Assembly: GCF_021134715.1 (NCBI RefSeq) | Contig: NC_060025.1 | Span: 1,550,001 to 1,614,000 of the forward strand | From: Daphnia pulex | Lineage: Eukaryota > Arthropoda > Branchiopoda > Diplostraca > Daphniidae | Reading direction: 5' to 3' | DNA: 64,000 bases | Shown here: piece after piece, positions 49,401 through 60,211 of the stretch | Position numbering within the stretch: position 1 is the stretch's first letter | Layout of the letters: each line of letters begins with the position of its first letter | The notes under the pieces: generated by a model | Told to the model about the DNA's origin: nothing | Seen by the model: the letters and a program-made list of their open reading frames with translations, nothing else | The model's database searches: none | Program-made: the position numbers and the translations under genes

Positions 49401-52400
49401 CCGTCCAGGATTGCGCCCATCCGCTGGAATTCTTCTCCAACACGTGCAAGCAGGTGCCCAAGACCAGCCCGACTCAATGCTGCCCGACTTACGAGTGCGG
49501 AGCCCCACCGGCCATCACGGTCGTGCCCACTCTGCCCGGATTGGAGGAGGAAGTGACCACTTTGTCTTCCGCCACGGAGAGCGGAGTTCAAGAGGGTTCA
49601 GCCGCATCCAGCACTCAGGGTTCAACCACATCCACCTCAGAAGGTTCAACTACAACCGCCGCAGAAGGTTCATCAACCACATCCGCCACGGATGGTTCTA
49701 GCGCTGCAGCTCCCGAACAAGGCCCATCCACTCCAGCGGTGGCTGAAGAAAATACGGAAGAAATCGGCTCATCCAGCGCTGCTACTGCGGCTCCACCGAC
49801 CATTCCGGAAGAAGTGAAAACCACTCCGTTGGACAGCAGCAACGAAGGCACTGAGGCACCGGCCGTTTCGTTCGAGACTACCTCTTCCGCTTCCAGCTCA
49901 TCCGCTCAGCCGGAAGGAGGCGACTTGGTCACCGATGGAGTTAGCTCCTCATCGTCTTCCACTTCCGAACCCGAAACTGAAACTGACGAAGGTTCTGGTA
50001 GCTCAACTGATGCCGGAAGCGTTTCTTCCGTCTCGTCGGAATCTTCCGAATCGGCGCCATCCACAACTGAAAAGCCCAGCCAAGTCGTTCCGGCCGATGC
50101 CACTCCCGTACCTGAAATTCAGCCGTCGACTCCATCCGCAGAGGAATCCACCGACGCTTCCGTCTCCGCCGTTTCTCCGGCTGTTACTCCGGCCGTCACC
50201 GAAGGCGAAATCGTCCAACCAGCCACTACGCTCTCGCCGGAATCGGAGCTGACCGACGGTAACGACTTCAACGTGGTCGTCATCTCCTCGCAGAAACCTT
50301 CCGTTCCGGCCACCACACCCTCATCCGAATCTCACGTGACGGAATCCGAAACTTCCACGGATGCCGAAGTTGTTCCGGACGCAACCACCGCCTCTCCCGC
50401 CATCCATTTGTCGTCCACTTCGGCCTCGCCCAGTGACAGCCAAACCGACGACTCGGCATCCAGCACGGATGCTTCCGTTCCGGCCGTCTCGCCGACCTCC
50501 GAATCTCAGGCCACGGAATCTGAATCTTCCACCGATGCGGATGATGTTGACACCACGGCTTCCTCTGTTACCACTGGAGTTCCCGCCGGAATTGAGGGCC
50601 AGTCTACGACTACGGTTTCACCCACTGAAAGCGAAGATGATGAGAAGGAACCGTCCAGTACCGACACTTCCATTCCGGCCGTTTCAATCCCTTCCGAAGC
50701 CCAGACCACTGATGCGGATGTTGTTGATACAACGACGTTCTCGACTACCACATGGTTCCCCACCGGAACTGGCCATTTCCAACATTCGTCGACCACTCCC
50801 GAAGCTCAGACCACCGATGCGGATGTTGTTGATACGACAACTTTCTCGACGACCACTTGGTTCCCCACCGGAACTGGCCACTTCCACCATACATCGACTA
50901 CGGTTGCATCCACAGAAGCTGAAGATCAAACGGATTCTTCCAGCACGGACGCTTCCGGGACCTCGGATGTAACTTCAACCCCTTCTTCGCTAGATATCTC
51001 ATCCGGATTCACATCTGAGCCCCTTGTCACCGAGTCCGCCGTCACCAGCTCACCGTCCACCGAAGCCGAAGGAAGTGACGAAGTAACCGAAAAACCGGAA
51101 GAAGTTGAAACACCGGAAGGAACCGAGAAACCAGATGAAACCGATAACGTCACTGAATCCGAAGTATCATCTTCTTCCGCTTCTTCCACTGATGTCAGCG
51201 CCCCATCCGGCGAAACTTCGACCGACGCCAGCCCAACATCCAGTGAATCGTCGTCCGACGCAAGTCCGACATCCAGCGAATCCTCGACCGATGCCAGCCC
51301 AGTATCCAGCGAATCTTCGACTGACGCCAGCCCAGTATCCAGCGAATCCTTGACAGACTCCGCCCAAACATCCAGTGAATCCTCGACGGACGCTAGTCCA
51401 GTATCCGGTGAACCATCGACCGACTCCGGCCCAGTATCCAGTGAATCTTCGACTGACGCCAGCCCAGTATCCAGTGAATCCTTGACAGACTCCGCCCAAA
51501 CATCCAGCGAATCCTCAACGGATTCCAGCCCAGTATCCAGCGGACCTTCAACCGACGCCAGTCCAGTATCCAGTGAATCCTCGACTGACGCCGGCCCAGT
51601 ATCCAGCGAATCCTCGACTGACGCCAGCCCAGTATCCAGTGAATCCTTGACAGACTCCGCCCAATCATCCAGCGAATCCTCAACGGATTCCAGCCCAGTA
51701 TCCAGTGAATCCTCGACTGACGCCGGCCCAGTATCCGGTGAACCATCGACCGACTCCTTCCCAGTATCTGGTGAACCATCGACTGACGCCGGCCCAGTAT
51801 CCAGCGAATCCTCGACTGACGCCGGCCCAGTATCCAGCGAATCCTCGACTGACGCCAGCCCAGTATCCAGTGAATCCTTGACAGATTCCGCCCAAACATC
51901 CAGCGAATCCTCAACGGATTCCAGCCCAGTATCCAGCGGATCTTCAACCGACGCCAGTCCAGTATCCAGTGAATCCTCGACTGACGCCGGCCCAACATCC
52001 AGCGAATCGTCTACCGACAGCGAAGTTGCAACTGAAGATTCTAGCGACAGCCAATCTCCATCCAGCACCCAAGGATCTACAGTTTCCTCTAGCTCCGCCT
52101 CTACTCCGGAAGTGGAAGAACCATCATCCACCACCGATTCCGTCGAGTCGGAGGCTTCAACTTCTTCCGTCACCGAAGCTCCGGCCAATCACCACACGGT
52201 GCCCGAGATCGCCGCCTCCACATTGGAGACGGAAGCGCCCAGCACCGGCGACGAGACTTTCACCACCCCGTCGTCGGACATCAGCTCAATTCCGGGCGAG
52301 GGCAGTTGCTTGTTGAACAACGTCACCTACTCGAACGGAGCCGACGTTCCAGTGCCCAGCCCATGCCAGCAATCCTGCAGCTGCGAGTCATCCATCATCC

Positions 52401-55400
52401 GCTGCGTCATTGTCGAGTGCGAGGAGAAACCCAACCACATGCCAAACTGCCGGCCCGTCTTCTCTCCCGACAAGTGCTGCCCAGTGTTCGAATGCGACGA
52501 CGAGGAGGATTTGGTCACCACCGTCATTCCGGAATCGTCATCATCCAGCTCGGTCACGGAATCTAGCGGAAATCAAGTCGATTCGGCCACCGATGGAGCG
52601 TCGTCTGCTGAGGAAGGATCAGGACAAGAAGTTACCGATGAACCTACTTCCGGCTCGTTGAAACCATCGACGGAATCCGGATCGCCATCCACTGAAGATG
52701 ACTCGACCGACCTGCCATCCGCTTCGACCACTGCCGAACCAGTTGCCGTCACTGACGCCGAATTGGTTTCTTCATCCGCTGGATCGGTCGATGCTTCTAC
52801 TTCTACCACCTCGTCGCCAGCCGTCACTGAATCCGAAACGGAATCGTCGGAAGACGGAAGCTCAACGGATTCGGCTCCAGTATCCAGCACGGAAGACACT
52901 AGCTCATCCTCAGCCGCCGGATCGGATTCTTCCAGCAAACCCGAACCAGTCGCCACTGAAGCCACTCCAGCGGAAAGCACCGAAGCGCCGGAAGTGCAAA
53001 CTGATAAACCCGAGGAATCGTCGACGGAAGAATCCAGCGCCTCTGTCGATCCAGCCGCCACGACTCAATCATCTGAAATTCCTTCCGGCTCTCAGGTATC
53101 CGTCGAGCCTACTTCCGCACCAGGAACTGGATCGCCTTCATCATCCGAAGCTGCCGGATCTGTGAGCACAGACTCTCCATCGACGGAATTGGTTTCCAGC
53201 ACTGAAACATCCGAAGAAGAAATCCAGACGGAACCACCCGTAACCGCCAGTCCCACCATCGAATTGAGCGGCCCATCCACTGGATCTCCGACGTCCGGTG
53301 AAAGTGATGCATCCGCTCAGACTCCCAGCTCAACATCCGCACCGGAATCTACTGAAACGATCAGCGAAACGGGTGGAGATTCAGGATCGACTGAATCCTC
53401 GACCGACGGGTCTGTCGTTTCCGTCTCCACTTCCCAAGCTGGATCACTTGTCACCTCATCTCCTGACACCGAAAGCAGCAGCGGATCTGAAGGATCATCC
53501 TCCTCTGCGGAACCCGCCACTGAGACCTCTGAAGTTTCAGGATCAGTTTCCGAGTCTGGCGCCGGATCGTCGACTACCGAATCTTCTGCCGGAACCGATA
53601 CTGGAGCATTCACCACATCTGAACCTTCCGGAACGGAAGTATCATCCGCTGGAGAATCTGAAGGATCCACCGAAACATCTCAATCCTCTACTGCTGGAAC
53701 TCAACCCGAAACGACACCTGAATCCGCCGCTCCGCTAGAAACCACTTCAGCGCCCTCGGCTGTTTCAACCGAATCACCTTCCGCCGCAACAGATTCCGGA
53801 GTGATTCCGGATGAAGCAACTTCAACCAGAGAGCCTTCCACAACAACAACTGAAGGAATTCCTGTAGGATCTGAAACTGAAGCCCCTTCAACAGCCCATC
53901 CTGGCAGTTCAACAGCTGATCCATCGACCACGCTAGGTTCGATCGTAGGATCGGAAGCGACCGTATCTTTACCAACCGCAACGGAAGATTCCCAAGCTTC
54001 TGTCACTGGAGTAGAGTCTGACGTCTCCTCGACTTCTCAATCATCTTCAGGATCGACTGAGGCCTCAACATCTTCCGGAGATGCTGGAGCTTCGCCGGAA
54101 CCCACTGTTGATGTCGGAGATGTGTCTTCCACTTCGTCGGAATCCGCTGGAGTGACCGACCCCACCGATATTCTCATTTCCGATTCCAGTAAACCACCCA
54201 GGCCGACCCTGTCAGTTGGATCCACCAGACCGACTGTAGCACCAAACCTCCCCACGGAAGCTTCATCCGCCGCAACAGAAGCCCCCTCATCATTCACAAC
54301 TGGAGCTGAAACCGGATCTCAAGCGCCTTCCGATCAGCTCACCACGAGTCCAGCGCCTTCCGACGCCATCACCACAAGCTCAGCACCTTCTGATCCGGTC
54401 ACTACGAGTCCAGCATCGTCTGAACCGATCACCACCAGTGCAGTACCTTCTGAGCCCGTCACTACGAGTCCAGCATCATCCGAGCCGATCACCACCAGTG
54501 CAGCACCTTCTGAGCCAGTCACTACAAGCCCAGCACCTTCCGATCCCGTCACTACGAGTCCAGCATCGTCTGAGCCAGTCACCACCAGTGCAGCACCTTC
54601 CGATCCAGTCACAACCAGTTCAGCACCTTCCGAGCCAGTCAGCACCAGTGCAGCACCTTCCGTCGAATCCAGCCCAACAGTTTCTGAAATTCCGTTGAGC
54701 ACCAGCAGCGTCGACTCCAGCAATTTGGAATTGTCATCACCCGCCACTTCTCCGGCCACTCCGGAAGAAGTCGAAGAGCCGGAAATCGCTCCAGGCGCTT
54801 GCCTCTTTGACGGCAAAGTCTACGTCTCTGCCCAACAGATCCCCCGCGACGACCACTGCGACTTCTGCTTCTGCTTCCGCGGCGACATCATCTGCCTCCA
54901 GCAATCCTGTCCGCCGCCCATTCCCGGCTGCCTGGAAGAGACCATCACCGGTTTCTGCTGCCCGCGCTACGAGTGCCCCGTCCGTCAAGTGACGCACAAC
55001 GTCACCTGGCACTCGGCCGATCACCGCAACAACAACCCAACCGGACTCGGCGGACTGGCCAGCATTCCGCAAGGATTCAACGTCGAGTTCAGCGATTCCG
55101 TCCAGGACGGCGATCAAGTCGAAGTGGAAGGATGTGAAATCAAGGGCGATTTCTACCGGTTTGGTGAGCTCGTCGGACCCGCTTCCGGCCCCTGCCTCGA
55201 GTGCCGGTAAGTCAATCGAATTCCAATTTATGGTTTTGTCAGAAAAAAAAATTGAACGATTGGAAAAAAAATTGTTTATTTATTTATTGATTAATTTATC
55301 GATGCGGTTTTTTAGATGCGGCAAAGGCGGAATGATGGAGTGCGATCCGCGGGAGTGCCAGCCGGAGCCAACGCTGAGAAAAGTCATGGCCTTGGCGGCC

Positions 55401-55469
55401 ACCCGCCGTCGCCGACACGTTGACGCCGACGGCCTCGTTTGGATCGGTGGCAAACCGAGAAGGCATTGA
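46467..55469 (+). CDS. Tnc: tenectin-like secreted VWC/mucin protein, 5 coding exons
   Basis: Coding exons are 46467-46578, 48239-48265 (27 nt), 48430-48624, 48867-55206 (6.3 kb) and 55316-55469, giving 2275 aa. The signal peptide has the core LAALVALMLLAGL. VWC domains lie at about residues 47-112 (GCYYMFQHYSEGD), 176-238 (GCLIDGQFYGDG), 257-320 (GCVLDGQSYSDGD), 1257-1318 (SCLLNNVTYSNG) and 2089-2150 (ACLFDGKVYVSA). A final half VWC begins at about 2200. Between them lie two long Ser/Thr/Pro/Glu-rich mucin-like regions (about 320-1240 and 1320-2080). This VWC-mucin-VWC mosaic is the architecture of insect tenectin, an integrin-binding extracellular matrix protein of ectodermal epithelia. An RGD lies at residues 2116-2118. 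The C-terminus is basic (RRRRHVDADG). Orthology rests on architecture, not on an alignment. Confidence 0.82.
50696..50905 (+). repeat. 105-nt tandem duplication in the first mucin region
   Basis: A 35-residue block beginning EAQTTDADVVDTTTFSTTTW is repeated once, head to tail, starting at 50696 and 50801. The two copies differ only at a few residues (for example FQHSSTT versus FHHTSTT). The near-identity points to a recent duplication. Confidence 0.9.
51182..52006 (+). repeat. 33-nt coding minisatellite, about 25 units
   Basis: The repeat encodes 11-residue units of consensus SSTDASPVSSE, in frame throughout. A distinctive variant SLTDSAQTSSE recurs at units 6, 10, 15 and 22. It is always preceded by SSTDASPVSSE and followed by SSTD, which suggests higher-order duplication. 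The units are rich in Ser/Thr next to Pro, a typical O-glycosylation substrate. Array length is likely polymorphic and prone to assembly collapse. Confidence 0.95.
54323..54652 (+). repeat. 30-nt coding repeat, 11 units
   Basis: The repeat encodes ten-residue units of consensus APSEPVTTSP, alternating with ASSEPITTSA, just before the VWC domain that carries the RGD. It is unrelated in sequence to the 33-nt array and is also in frame. Confidence 0.92.
54878..54886 (+). other. RGD tripeptide codons in the fifth VWC domain
   Basis: CGC GGC GAC encode RGD in the context CFCFRGDIICL, residues 2116-2118 of the tenectin model. RGD is the classic integrin ligand. The aligned position in the third VWC domain reads HGD (CYCMHGDIVCA). 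Confidence 0.85.
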
Positions 55470-57545
55470 GGGCCGACGGACAAACGTGTCCATCCTTTTT
55501 TTTTATTACATTTTTCCAGCCACAAAATCCAGCCACGTAAAAAACCCCCCCGTCCGTTTCTCTTCCACAACTGAAACTCTTGGACTTAATTTCACTTCTA
55601 TCGGAATAGATGCGATCTTCTTTTGTTTTTATCCCTTACCCAATCGATGCACGCAATATAGAAGTGCAAGGCCATTTTTATAGTAAGACGAATGTTCCAG
55701 TGAATTGTTTGACAATCTTGTCTGTCGTAACGTTTAAAAATCTCCACGCACTAAGTTGGTTCTTTTTTGTTTCTAGATTTTGGTTATTAGGTTCTTCCAT
55801 TTTTATTTTTCCCCGGGCCGAGTTAACGAATCGGCAAATCAGAACTCACAAAAAAAAAGACCAATTAGACGTGTGTGTTCTTTTATATTTATTCCCTTTA
55901 TACCAAAAAAAAAAAACTTTCAAAAAATCACTAAAAATTGAAATGCGTAGGGATTTTCGTCGGGGTTTTTATTTTTCTTTCCTCAAATGGTTCAATGACT
56001 TTTTTTTTACACCCAATAGTTTTAGATTTTAAAAAACTCGCGGTTAGTGTTTAGGAATAAATGTTATTATTAGCTCCATTTTTATACGTTTGAGTATACA
56101 AGCAACCAGATGAGGAAAGGGTCTCGATGGATTTCTAATTAGGCATTTTGCGTGTGTGTGTTTGTGTGTGTGTGGAGAGATAAAAAAACCAACGACGAAA
56201 AGATTGATCGAAACCAGCCACAGCCTTTCTCTGTTTATTATTTTATTTTTGATTATGAAACAAAAAAAAAACAATGTCGAGGTTTGTTGAATAACTTTGG
56301 GGGAAAATGTTGATCTATATTTTTGTAGTATTTCCAATTCAGGTGATGGGGTTTTCAAATACCGTTTTGTCGTATGATGTGCTCTGTGTGTTATGGCGTG
56401 TCTTGATTTTTCCGTACATGTATCCCAACTCTCTCGTTCTTAGACAAGTGACGACGCTGCTCAATAACAACGAAGTGGAATTTTCAACAAAACAAATAGA
56501 AAAAAAAGGACAATTTTTTTTTTAATAAGGGGGAAACAATCGAAGGTGTGAAATTCAACGCGGCAGTTATTGGAAAAAAGGGAGAAAAATTTGAAAACAT
56601 CAACAAAAAAAAAGGGGCTCGGCTTCTTTTATTATTTATTATTTTAGTCGTTTTTTTTTCATCATCGGCTTCCTTTTTTCATAATTCCTGACGCTTATAT
56701 TTTTTTTTTGATTGATTTAAAAAAAATTGTGTTTCGTCTTTTTCTTCGTGTTGGGGTTTTGTTATTTCCTCATCGAAAAAAAAGATGCAACTCCTCTCCC
56801 GCGCTCGTCCCTAGTGGTGATTACAATACTCTCTCCTTATTCCTCCTCCCCCCTTCTTGATTTTGTTTTTTTCATTTCCCTGATTTGTGTAATTTTTGTT
56901 TGTTTTTTTAAAATACCGACCTGCAATAACAATCACTGTGAAGCAACAAAAAAAAAACATTCCGCGCAATTTTTGTTTTTTCATTCTGCCGATCAAAACG
57001 CATTTGGTATTTCTAAAACTTTTTGTTTTAATTTTGTGTGTGGATCGAATACATCGGTAGTATTTTATCCCTCTCAAAAATTGGAAAGACTTTCACTAGA
57101 GAAGACACTTAAAAAGTTGTGTGTATTTAGAAAAAAAAAAGATTCATTTTACAAGGCCAAAAATGAAGGTTTATATTTTGTATATCTACAAAAAAGTAGT
57201 TGTATCAAATTGGTTTTTGTGGGTTTTTATGACTATCGAAGACAGACAAAGAGTATACATTGGCATTTTTGAAAAAAGTGAGTATTTCTTTTACTAATTT
57301 TTTGGTGAATATCTGAAAGTGAAATGAATAATAAGAGACATGTGTGTGTGTGTCTACAAGAATAGTATTATGTAAGACGACTGGGGTGTATACTTTGGTA
57401 TTTGTTCGGTGGTTGTTTCTTGACTTAATTGTTCGTTCCGGATGTTTTCAATGTCTCGCCATCACCGGGCCCGGACAGAGTGAATAGAATTGGCCACTTA
57501 AAGGACGACATTAAACGAGTATTATATACTTGGGAAAGAGATATT
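55470..57545. other. 2.1-kb convergent 3' region, no coding gene seen
   Basis: This contains the 3' UTR of tenectin, with A/T-rich stretches, AATAAA-like signals (for example near 56057) and poly-A/poly-T runs. It also contains the short 3' UTR of the SLC35G1-like gene. A frame at 56727-57272 is open for 181 codons, but its product is a low-complexity Phe/Lys-rich stretch typical of AT-rich DNA. Confidence 0.6.
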
Positions 57546-58852
57546 TCATCGTTGGAGAAACCAGAGACGTTGGCGGAGTGGATCGTGATTGTCCAGCCCT
57601 TCGACCCATTTGCGTACGCCCGTCAAAAGGACGGACGTGGTGACGAGTAGGGCGCCAATCAAACTAATCCATCCGGGAATTTCGTTTAGAAATATCACCT
57701 AATTTAAATTGAGGTTTACGTTAATTGAATTACAACTTTTATTTTTATTTTAAACTAGCAGATGATGTTTGATTTATAGTACCTGCCAGATGAACGCGAA
57801 GACGACATCTGCAGAGCGAGCGATAGCCACAGGCCCGGCTTGTTCGTGTTGGAGGGCCATGGTCAGGAGGATCTGGCCGGCGAAACTGAAAATGGCTAAT
57901 AGAACCATTAACCAGCGGTCGTGGCCACAGGCCGGCAGGCAAAGTTCATTCATCGCCCAAGTGGTCATAAAAGTCTGGAGGATGGCAAAAGCTCCAAACG
58001 ACGACATAATCACCGAGAAATGGAGTCCCTTTTTGGTCAAGAAAATGAAAAGGTCCGTAGTTTAGCAGGTAATAGTTGAATAAAGGTGTGTTCCATAATG
58101 TTTGCCCGTCTTACTTTGAGTGAACGAATGACGACGTAGACATTGGCAGCGAAGAGAGTACCACAAAGGGCGGCCACTGCGCCCCAGAAAGCGTTGTCGT
58201 AAACGCTGCCATCTTCTGGTAATGGCAGAGCGTCCATCCGACCGAAAAGGAATGGTGGACGAGCAATCAAAATGCATCCGCACAGCGTCAGAAAGATATT
58301 GGCCACATGGAATAGTCCGCATTCCTCCTGTCGACATTATTTGGGAATGGATTAAAGTATAAAAACAAGTTTTAAGATAGCAATTGATACCTTGAGGAAG
58401 ATGCGGGCGAAGATGGCCACGAACACGGGGACACTGAAAATGATGACGGAAGCGTCGGCCAGCGGCATGTGCCGCAGAGCGTAGAATTGGCTCATCAAAC
58501 TGGTCGTGCCGAGAAAGGCCCGCAGGAGCAGGAGCCACCGTTTGCCTTTGGGGAAAGGGTCCTCCGATCGCCGGATAACGATGGGGATGCTCGGCAGGAG
58601 AATTCCGGCGAAGCGATAAGTGGCCAATGCCACCGGATGAACATCCGGAACCAGTTTCACGATCAGCGAGCTCAGCGAGAAGAAGAAACTCGACGCAATG
58701 GCCATGATGATTCCCAGGTGGGGAATGCTGCCGAGTCGCTTTATTCCGCCGGAATTGGACGACGGCGGAGCCTCTTCCGCCGTTAACCTGGACTCCGACT
58801 CGGTGGGCGATTCCAGTTCCATCATCTCGGTGTGACGAAATCGTTGGGCCAT
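57546..58852 (-). CDS. SLC35G1: SLC35G1-like EamA-family membrane transporter, 4 exons
   Basis: Exons on the minus strand are 58852-58391, 58327-58115, 58028-57783 and 57698-57546, giving 357 aa (human SLC35G1 is about 365). All introns are in phase 0 and 63-90 nt long. The two EamA halves of a ten-TM drug/metabolite transporter are visible. The first half has the helix LGIIMAIASSFFFSLSSLIV, then the segments DVHPVALATYRFAGILLPS and MPLADASVIIFSVPVFVAIF. A linker ILIARPPFLFG follows. The second half has HEQAGPVAIARSADVVFAFI and the last helix GALLVTTSVLLTG. The N-terminus is acidic and cytosolic. Human SLC35G1 has been placed at the ER and plasma membrane, but its substrate is uncertain, so none is assigned here. 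It converges with tenectin and is divergent from ADCK1 copy 1. Confidence 0.9.
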
Positions 58853-60211
58853 TTTTAGATTTCCCTGGTCTTTAGGTACGAACCAAATCGAATTTCTAAT
58901 AATAATAATACGGAAGCCCCGGAATAGAAATGTGAATCGTGAATAATAAATGCACGGGTCATTAATAGCAATCACCTTGGCGGTCTTGGAAGAGATACAA
59001 GGACGTCACGAATCACGGTCTATAGATGTCGATTTATCGATTGACGATAATCCAAAGGACCCGCATCTTTCCGGAATTGATTCGCGTTCTGGTTTTGTAT
59101 TTTCTTTTTCAATGGATCGATTATTCCAATCCTTCCATTTGTTGTTGGTATTCTCGGGGTTTCTCTATAGCAGCACCTGTCGGATAAAGAAAAACGTGGA
59201 TTATATTGCACGGCGTGTGTTTTATCTCTTGTGTCGTGCTTCGATCGATTCGATCAAACCGGAGGGGGGAACAAAAATGAAGGGAAATGAGCATACGCAA
59301 TAGGATGACGTGCAGACACAATGAGCAAAAAAAAAATGTCGTTTTTATCGGGACAAAAAAAACGGCGTGACTTGCTGAGATCCCGGGACAATCTACGACT
59401 TATTACTTCCTTTCATTACATCACTAACATAATAGCTAGAGTAAAAATCGAGCACTTTAGACAATGCAATGAAAGAAAAGAATTTCTTTGAACAAATATT
59501 GATATTTCGGTTGAAATAGTGAAGATGGTGACTTACACAATGAACCCCGGCTAGTAAAGGGGTTGGGGTTGCGGCATATTACAAGTCATAATACAAGTCT
59601 GGGAGAAATGTATAGGAAAAAAAATTTTCGACATACCTCTGGGATATTTGCTGATGTACTCGGCCTGAAATTTCTCCGATAATTAGCGCAGATTTTCGCG
59701 CTAAGTTTGATCGAATACCCAAGTCGGAGATATGAGATTGAGTGAAAATTTTCCTCGGGGGATTCTGGAATTCGTCTGCTTTGTTTTGCAACGCCATCTA
59801 GTGAATTTGTGGTCATTTAAATAAGTTTCAAGCAGACTACTTCTGAGATATTTTAGAAATTGAATTGATTCTTTAAGTCTTCATCCCACTTTCACTTCGA
59901 ATTTCTAAACACCAAAACAAGTTGGACGGCTTCACCAACGATCGAATCCAGTAGAAAACATGCAACACACAAGGAAATGGACGTCTGGTTTTGTGGGCCA
60001 TAGAAAGCAGCAAAAGTGGTTTGCTAGTTGCCTGGAGGCTGAAAAAGTTGATTGGATAACTTGTTTCGTAGGCACTAGGTGTTGGATATCAAATTTCTTG
60101 TGAGGGCACACTGAGAATTGACAACAGTAACACAACCATCTACCCAAGATCAATGTTTGAAGCTTACTAACTTAAAGTTGCAAATTGCTGTCTGATGATG
60201 CAAGGTTAACC
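58853..60211. other. 1.36-kb divergent intergenic region
   Basis: This lies between the SLC35G1-like gene (minus) and ADCK1 copy 1 (plus). It must contain both promoters. Repeated GATCGATT/ATCGAT-type motifs occur around 59030-59250. No coding frame or RNA gene was recognised. Confidence 0.55.

Noticed and set aside
51393..51998. 201-codon Trp/Arg/Ile-rich minus-strand frame
   Set aside because: Another antisense frame of the same repeat array. Its composition is a translation artefact of the repeat.
50926..52188. 420-codon open frame on the minus strand opposite the tenectin repeats
   Set aside because: It is a mirror of the in-frame 33-nt minisatellite: a stop-free repeat unit keeps antisense frames open. 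It has no splice context and no family features, and the sense strand is clearly coding.
56727..57272. 181-codon plus-strand frame downstream of tenectin
   Set aside because: The product is Phe/Lys/Ser-rich low complexity from T- and A-rich DNA in a 3' UTR/intergenic setting, with no domain or splice support.
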